A stretch of DNA of 64,000 nt, from positions 1 to 64,000 of the forward strand of contig CAJGDO010000004.1 in NCBI GenBank assembly GCA_904502225.1, in the 5' to 3' direction. How positions within the stretch are numbered: the stretch's first letter is position 1; each line of letters begins with the position of its first letter. Source of the DNA: an uncultured Clostridia bacterium (GTDB taxonomy: Bacteria; Bacillota; Clostridia; Christensenellales; Borkfalkiaceae). The position numbers were made by a program, and so were the translations under genes. Shown here in pieces: positions 59,258 through 64,000 of this stretch. Under the pieces are notes generated by a model. It was not told where the DNA came from, made no database searches, and saw only the letters and a list, made by a program, of their open reading frames with translations.

Positions 59258-60562
59258 ATGAACCAAAGAGAAACTTTAAAGGTAAATGAACTTGGGCATC
59301 TTGAAATTGGTGGTGTTGACTGTAATTGTTTAAGAGAACAATATGGCACGCCACTTTACGTTATGGACCAAGACTATATTGAAAACATTTGCAAGGTTTA
59401 TGCTGATACACTTAACGCTGAATATGGCGAAGGTATGATTGCTTATGCGTCAAAAGCGTTCAGTTGCCTTGAAATTTACCGTATTGTAAACAAAATGGGT
59501 ATAGGTGCAGACTCGGTTTCTGCTGGTGAACTTTTTACAGCAAATAAGGCTGGGTTTCCTATGCAAAAAATTTGTTTTCACGGGAATAACAAGTCTAAAA
59601 GCGAACTTAAACTTGCATTAGACTATGGCGTTGGATATATTGTTATAGATTCTTATACAGAGGCAGACGACCTTGAAACTTTATGTGAACAAAAGAATAT
59701 TACACAAAAGGTTTTGATTAGAACTAACCCTGGTGTTGAAGCACATACACACCACTTTGTTCAAACTGCAAAAATTGATTCAAAGTTTGGCTTTTCGATT
59801 GAAAGTGGCGATGCTGAAAATATTGTTAAGTATGTAAATAGTAAGGAACGCTTAAACTTGGTGGGCTTGCATTGCCATATTGGTTCACAAATTTTTGAAG
59901 AAAAATCATTTATTCTTGCAATTGAAAAGATGACCGATTTTTACAAGCATTTAAGCGATAAATATGGTATAAAGTTTAGTGTGTTAAATCTTGGTGGTGG
60001 CTTTGGTATTTGGTATGCAGATGGCGATGCTAAAAAAACTTGCAATCAGTATGCCGATTATATTAAAACTATTGCTAATTCATTAAAAGATTGTATAGCA
60101 AAAAAAGGTTTAAACAAACCATATCTTATTTTAGAGCCAGGAAGGTCAATTGTCGGTGAGGCGGGAATAACCTTATACACTGCTGGAAGAATTAAAGAAA
60201 TAAAAGGTATTAAGAACTATATTTCAATTGACGGTGGTATGTTTGATAACCCAAGATACGCACTTTATCAAGCAAAATATTCTGTTGAAAGTGCATTAAA
60301 AATGAACGCACCAAAAACCGTTAAATATTCTATTGCAGGAAAGTGTTGTGAAAGTGGAGATATTATTGCTGAAGACGTTATGTTGCCACAAGTAAATGAA
60401 GGTGATTTGATTGCCGTTTTATCAACCGGTGCATATAATTACTCTATGGCAAGCAATTATAACAGAAACTTTATACCGCCAGTCGTTATGGTAAAAGATG
60501 GTGCGTCACGTTATATTGTTAAACCACAAACATTTGAAGATTTGATTAGAAATGATATCTAA
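59258..60562 (+). CDS. lysA: Diaminopimelate decarboxylase
   Basis: 434 residues, a PLP-dependent fold-type III enzyme making lysine from meso-DAP. The PLP lysine is in YASKAFSCLEI. HCHIGSQIFE and LGGGFGIWY hold the phosphate-binding Gly loop. The second active-site block is EPGRSIVGEAG and CCESGDI. No lysine riboswitch was seen in the 111-nt upstream gap. A possible promoter has TTGACT at 59210 and TTAAAA 17 bp later. Confidence 0.95.
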   Translation: MNQRETLKVNELGHLEIGGVDCNCLREQYGTPLYVMDQDYIENICKVYADTLNAEYGEGMIAYASKAFSCLEIYRIVNKMGIGADSVSAGELFTANKAGFPMQKICFHGNNKSKSELKLALDYGVGYIVIDSYTEADDLETLCEQKNITQKVLIRTNPGVEAHTHHFVQTAKIDSKFGFSIESGDAENIVKYVNSKERLNLVGLHCHIGSQIFEEKSFILAIEKMTDFYKHLSDKYGIKFSVLNLGGGFGIWYADGDAKKTCNQYADYIKTIANSLKDCIAKKGLNKPYLILEPGRSIVGEAGITLYTAGRIKEIKGIKNYISIDGGMFDNPRYALYQAKYSVESALKMNAPKTVKYSIAGKCCESGDIIAEDVMLPQVNEGDLIAVLSTGAYNYSMASNYNRNFIPPVVMVKDGASRYIVKPQTFEDLIRNDI

Positions 60563-60568
60563 AACTAA

Positions 60569-60598
60569 AAAATGCTTAATTCGTTAAGCATTTTTTTC
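60569..60598 (+). terminator. Terminator after lysA
   Basis: Stem AAAATGCTTAA / TTAAGCATTTT with a TTCG tetraloop (60580-60583), then T-run. Confidence 0.95.
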
Positions 60599-60653
60599 TT
60601 GCAATTTTTAAGATTTTATTATATAATATAATAAAAATTTACTTGGAAGTGTT

Positions 60654-61322
60654 ATGGTAGAAAAGATTTTAGAGTATATTTCAATATTTCTTGCATTGAT
60701 GTTGGTATTGCCATTGCACGAATTCGCACACGGTTTTGCTGCGGTAAAAAGTGGGGACTATACACCAAAAATGTATAATAGATATACGCTTAACCCACTT
60801 GCACACTTTGACGTGGTGGGGTTAGTATGTTTTGCTGTTTTTGGATTTGGTTGGGCAAGACCAATGCCTGTTAATCCAAGAAATTTTAAAAATTATAAAC
60901 AAGGTTGTTTTTTTGTTTCAATCGCTGGCGTTGTTGCAAATTATCTTTTGGCATTTGTTGCCTTTCCGTTATTAGTTCTTGCTATAATGTATGTGCCAAC
61001 GTTTGGGTATTTTACAGACGTTTTGTGTAGTACGCTTTATTATACTTTTAGATTTAGTTTAGTTTTCTTTGTTTTTAATCTTCTTCCATTTTATCCGCTA
61101 GATGGGTTTAGGCTAGTTGATTCATTGAATAAAACACGTGGAAAAGTTTATATGTTTTTAAGGAATTACGGAATTTATCTTTTATATGCGTTATTCTTTT
61201 TGGGGATTTTTGCTGATGCAACGGGGCTTTACCAAATAGATATACTTGGAAACATAATTAATTACGTTGTTTCAATAATACAAAAACCAATATTAATGTT
61301 TTGGGGGTTAATTTTACCATAA
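60654..61322 (+). CDS. Site-2 protease family zinc metalloprotease (M50)
   Basis: 222 residues with about five membrane segments. The HEFAH zinc motif is at His22-His26, and the third ligand is in NLLPFYPLDGFRL, which holds the conserved Asp. It resembles the YwhC/Rip-like group that precedes scpA in many Bacillota. It is distinct from SpoIVFB, which carries extra domains. Its stop overlaps the scpA start. Confidence 0.9.
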   Translation: MVEKILEYISIFLALMLVLPLHEFAHGFAAVKSGDYTPKMYNRYTLNPLAHFDVVGLVCFAVFGFGWARPMPVNPRNFKNYKQGCFFVSIAGVVANYLLAFVAFPLLVLAIMYVPTFGYFTDVLCSTLYYTFRFSLVFFVFNLLPFYPLDGFRLVDSLNKTRGKVYMFLRNYGIYLLYALFFLGIFADATGLYQIDILGNIINYVVSIIQKPILMFWGLILP

Positions 61323-62092
61323 TGGCAGAGTTTGAATCAGTCGTTGAATATTCTACAAAACTTGATAATTTTGAAGGGCCGTTGGACTTGTTGTTGCACT
61401 TAATAAAAGAAGCAGAAATTCAAATTCAAGACATTTTTGTTTCGCAAGTCACAGAGCAATATTTAGCATATATTGATGGGCTTGTAAATCTTGACGTGGA
61501 TAAAGCAAGCGAATATCTTAATATGGCGGCAACATTACTTGAAATTAAGTCTAAATCAATATTGCCAAAAGTTGATGAGTACCTTGATGATATTGAAGAT
61601 GAAGGAAAGGCTCTTATCAGACAACTTGAAGAGTATAAGTTATTTAAAGAGGCAAGTGCTAAACTAAAAGAACAAGAAAACGTTTCAAGGTTTTATAAAG
61701 AGCCTGATAAATCTGTTGGCGAAGTTAAAATTGTTTATAACGACTTTAACTTGGACGGACTTATAAATGCTTTTTCAAAACTTTTAATGAGGGTTGATGA
61801 TAAAAAAAGGCAAGAAAACGTCTTAAAAGAAATACCAAAAGAAGTTTTCACTGTTAAGGATAAGGTTGACCATATCAGAACAACGCTTTTAGAAAAGCAA
61901 GAAATGAGTTTTTTTGAGTTGTTTACAAAATATTACACAAAAAATGAACTTATAACAACCTTTCAAGCGATGCTTGAATTGTTAAAATTACAATATATTA
62001 CCGTTGAACAAAATGGTATATTTGATGACATAACTATAACTTTAAGGGAAGATAGAAATGAAGAACTTGGAGAAATTGACGAATATAATTGA
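61322..62092 (+). CDS. scpA: Segregation and condensation protein A
   Basis: 256 residues, the kleisin of the bacterial SMC complex. The N-terminal block YSTKLDNFEGPLDLLLHLIKEAEIQIQDI, the helical EYLNMAATLLEIKSKSILP, and a C-terminal winged helix are typical. ATG 61322 overlaps the protease stop by one base. An earlier in-frame start would add residues outside the family alignment. Overlaps scpB by 35 bp. Confidence 0.94.
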   Translation: MAEFESVVEYSTKLDNFEGPLDLLLHLIKEAEIQIQDIFVSQVTEQYLAYIDGLVNLDVDKASEYLNMAATLLEIKSKSILPKVDEYLDDIEDEGKALIRQLEEYKLFKEASAKLKEQENVSRFYKEPDKSVGEVKIVYNDFNLDGLINAFSKLLMRVDDKKRQENVLKEIPKEVFTVKDKVDHIRTTLLEKQEMSFFELFTKYYTKNELITTFQAMLELLKLQYITVEQNGIFDDITITLREDRNEELGEIDEYN

Positions 62093-62762
62093 ATCTATAT
62101 TATTTGTTTCAGGAACGCAAGTTTCGGTTGCGGATATTGCTGAAAAATTAGAAGTTTCACAAAACGACGTTGTAAAATGTGCTGAAAAGTTAAAAGAAAA
62201 GTACTCTAAAGACAGTGGTATTCAACTTTTAATTTTTAACAAAAAATTACAGTTTTGTTCTAACCCTGAAAATGCAGATGCTGTTTCTGCAGTTCTCAAT
62301 CCAATTAAGGAAAAAGAACTTTCTAAAAGCATGCTTGAAGTTGCGGCTATTATTGCATATAAACAACCTGTCACTCGTATTGACCTAGAAGAATTAAGGG
62401 GAAACAGTGAATATGCCGTTCAAAAACTTTTAGAATTAGGCGTTATTGAGCCGGTTGGAAGGAAAGACGCTGTTGGTAAACCTGTTTTATTTGGCACAAC
62501 TGACAAGTTCTTAAAACGTTTTCAAATCGAATCGCTGGACCAATTACCAGATTATGATGAACTTATTAATAAAATTAGTTTACTTCATCATGATAACGAA
62601 AACGATTATTTATATCATAAAGATACATACGTTGAAGAAGTTGCAACTACCGCTGATAAGAATGCTGAAAAAGGCAATTTGGATGATGATTTTGATTTGC
62701 CAGACTTATCTGAAGAGGTAGTGCCAGATTTTCTTAAAGACGAAGAAATAGAAAAGTTTTAA
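62058..62762 (+). CDS. scpB: Segregation and condensation protein B
   Basis: 234 residues. Two winged-helix domains with LTNIIESILFVSGTQVSVADIAEKL and the signature LEVAAIIAYKQPVTRIDLEELRG, plus a long acidic C-terminal tail (DDDFDLPDLSEEVVPDF). ScpB dimers stabilise ScpA on SMC. A GGAAG SD lies upstream inside scpA. Confidence 0.93.
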   Translation: MKNLEKLTNIIESILFVSGTQVSVADIAEKLEVSQNDVVKCAEKLKEKYSKDSGIQLLIFNKKLQFCSNPENADAVSAVLNPIKEKELSKSMLEVAAIIAYKQPVTRIDLEELRGNSEYAVQKLLELGVIEPVGRKDAVGKPVLFGTTDKFLKRFQIESLDQLPDYDELINKISLLHHDNENDYLYHKDTYVEEVATTADKNAEKGNLDDDFDLPDLSEEVVPDFLKDEEIEKF

Positions 62763-62780
62763 AATTTAACATTATTTATT

Positions 62781-62809
62781 AAAGCCATACGCACTGCGTA
62801 TGGCTTTTT
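62781..62809 (+). terminator. Terminator after scpB
   Basis: Stem AAAGCCATACGC / GCGTATGGCTTT with a 3-base loop and T-run. Confidence 0.92.
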
Positions 62810-62855
62810 AATTATAAAAAAGTATATTAATTATTTTAATGCAAATATTAAAATA

Positions 62856-63401
62856 GTGTTAATAGCAATAGTAATAATTTTTAGCCTTTTAATTTTTCCT
62901 ATATTTATAAGGTTTGAGGGGGAAATTGATAAAAAAACTCAAAATTTAAGGTATAGGGTAAAACTGTTCAAAATTTTACCAATATTATTTGGTTATGCAG
63001 AAATTATTGATGAGGGTATTGCTGTTCACGTTAACAATATTAAAGCGTTTATAATCTATTATAAAGATTTTTTTTCTATAAGAAAAAAGATTGAACCGTT
63101 AAAAGATTACCATTTTTATAAGTTTAACTCAACAATTTATATTGGGTCAAAGGATAATTATGATTTAGTGTTGACTATCTCGATAATATACAATGCGATT
63201 ATAAATTTAATCGGCTTTGCTTTTACAAATGTAAAACCATATTTAAAAATAAAAAATGATATAAATTTATATAACGATAAAAATGAATTTATATTAAATG
63301 TTAATTTTGTAATTGTGTTAAATTTACTAATGATTGCTTTAAGTTTTATAAAAATAATTTTGGAGAAGTTTATATATGCAGTCAAAAAGCAACCGAATTA
63401 A
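62856..63401 (+). CDS. DUF2953 protein
   Basis: 181 residues from GTG 62856. An N-terminal membrane helix (2-18) leads to RFEGEIDKKTQNLRYRVKLFKILPI, the usual DUF2953 start. A C-terminal helix (about 148-170) ends in basic residues. No SD is evident and the frame is open further upstream without ATG, so the start is uncertain. Position before ytfJ is conserved in spore formers. Function unknown. Confidence 0.72.
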   Translation: MLIAIVIIFSLLIFPIFIRFEGEIDKKTQNLRYRVKLFKILPILFGYAEIIDEGIAVHVNNIKAFIIYYKDFFSIRKKIEPLKDYHFYKFNSTIYIGSKDNYDLVLTISIIYNAIINLIGFAFTNVKPYLKIKNDINLYNDKNEFILNVNFVIVLNLLMIALSFIKIILEKFIYAVKKQPN

Positions 63402-63759
63402 TCAAACAATAGAAACAACCTTAAAAAATATAAGTGAAATAATTGACGTAAACACGGCCATCGGTAAGCCAATTAATACTAAAGATGGCGTTATTATCCC
63501 AATATCAAAAATTACAGTTGGTTTAATTGCTGGTGGTGGAGAATATGGAAAGGTGAGCGTTTTTAAGGGAAGCAATGATTTGCCTTTCTCTGGTGGTAAT
63601 GGAAGTATAATTTCAATTAAGCCGTGTGGCTTTTTAACTTATGATAAAAACGGATTTAAAATTGTGGGGGTTTTAGATACTCCGTATGAAAAAATTATAG
63701 ACAAGGCAACGGATTTTTTTGAAAAATTAAACAAAAACGATTATGAAAAAAAGAATTAG
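63376..63759 (+). CDS. ytfJ: GerW/YtfJ family sporulation protein
   Basis: 127 residues. The family pattern is visible: TLKNISEIIDVNTAIGKPI, TKDGVIIPISKITVGLIAGGGEYG, a Gly-rich SGGNGSIISIKPCGFLTY, then a C-terminal segment. YtfJ/GerW is needed for germination in B. subtilis. SD TGGAGAAG is upstream. Overlaps DUF2953 by 26 bp and the next gene by 17 bp. Confidence 0.92.
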   Translation: MQSKSNRINQTIETTLKNISEIIDVNTAIGKPINTKDGVIIPISKITVGLIAGGGEYGKVSVFKGSNDLPFSGGNGSIISIKPCGFLTYDKNGFKIVGVLDTPYEKIIDKATDFFEKLNKNDYEKKN

Positions 63760-64000
63760 TATATATTTAATTATTGCTTGTAATTTAATAATGTTTTTAA
63801 GTGTTATTATGTGTGACATAATGACAGTTGAAGCGTCAAATACTGCAGAAATTGTGATGGAAATGAATTCAAACAGAGTTGTTCATGCTATAAATGAAAA
63901 TGATAAAAAATATATGGCAAGCACAACAAAAATTTTAACTGCAATTTGTGTGATTGAGAATTGCGATTTAGATGAAATAGTTGTTGTAAAAAAGGAAACA
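63743..64000 (+). CDS. dacB: D-alanyl-D-alanine carboxypeptidase, N-terminal part (runs off window)
   Basis: Only 86 codons are visible. A signal sequence (about 5-27) ends in a small-residue site, followed by EIVMEMNSNRVV and MASTTKILTAI, where STTK is the SxxK nucleophile motif of S11 carboxypeptidases. Position after ytfJ matches dacB of many Clostridia, which acts on spore peptidoglycan. The palindrome of copy 4 lies inside its signal-peptide coding region. Confidence 0.85.
   Translation, partial: MKKRISIYLIIACNLIMFLSVIMCDIMTVEASNTAEIVMEMNSNRVVHAINENDKKYMASTTKILTAICVIENCDLDEIVVVKKET
63806..63822. promoter_or_regulatory. Palindrome ATTATGTnnnACATAAT, copy 4 (inside coding sequence)
   Basis: Perfect 7-bp arms with centre GTG, about 64 bp into the carboxypeptidase gene. 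Being inside a coding region, it may be chance or an early roadblock site. Confidence 0.4.

Overview
The window is AT-rich, gene-dense DNA from a spore-forming low-GC Gram-positive bacterium. It is most likely an uncultured anaerobic member of the class Clostridia. The evidence is the complete spoIIIAA-AH operon, spoIVB, cwlD, sigH and a gerW/ytfJ gene, the clostridial ispH-rpsA fusion, and clostridial gene orders such as mrnC-rlmB-sigH, dnaX-ybaB-recR, nusB-folD-ispA-tlyA-nadK-argR-recN-spoIVB and scpA-scpB-DUF2953-ytfJ-dacB. The genus cannot be named from sequence reading alone.

Layout. 1-2010: the 3' part of a large serine recombinase and a DUF4886 protein, probably the edge of an integrated element. 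2140-2856: cwlD. 2970-7059: a three-gene cassette made of a pseudo-TIR protein, a TIR protein and a membrane TrkA-N/RyR protein. It is bracketed by two copies of a 60-bp terminator-plus-promoter repeat and is the best candidate for a new immune or signalling system. 7170-12385: a housekeeping run (mrnC, rlmB, sigH, dnaX, ybaB, recR, gpsA). 12417-18000: a WYL regulator with a small divergent ORF, murG, and a very large membrane-anchored surface protein. 18162-18946: two half-size TauE/SafE transporters. 19153-23023: ppx/gppA, an MreB-like actin, minD, minE and a tiny membrane peptide. 23220-28415: tyrS, yigZ, recX, nnr, DUF1294, nrdR and comEB. 28532: tRNA-Ser.

28961-38480 is a carbohydrate cluster with two GH1 glycosidases, a PfkB kinase, a phosphomannose-isomerase-like cupin, a PIG-L deacetylase, a mutarotase-fold protein and two sugar isomerases, but no transporter. 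38772: tRNA-Trp on the minus strand. 38914-45855: proC, rnhA, a VTT membrane protein, a flavoprotein, cmk (frameshifted in this sequence), plsC and ispH-rpsA. 45943-50503: the SpoIIIA channel operon. 50571-56794: Asp23, nusB, folD, ispA, tlyA, nadK, argR and recN. 56903-64000: spoIVB, a D,D-carboxypeptidase, lysA, a site-2 protease, scpA, scpB, DUF2953, gerW/ytfJ and the start of a second D,D-carboxypeptidase.

How the parts work together. Most of the window is core replication, repair, envelope and sporulation machinery. The accessory content is the left-edge recombinase region, the TIR/RyR cassette and the sugar cluster. In the cassette a TIR enzyme would make a nucleotide signal that a RyR-bearing membrane protein senses; this is inferred from domain composition. 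Short non-coding signals also recur: the palindrome ATTATGTnnnACATAAT (three near-perfect copies and one with a single arm mismatch), a REP-like element beside both tRNA genes, and duplicated tRNA 3' ends.
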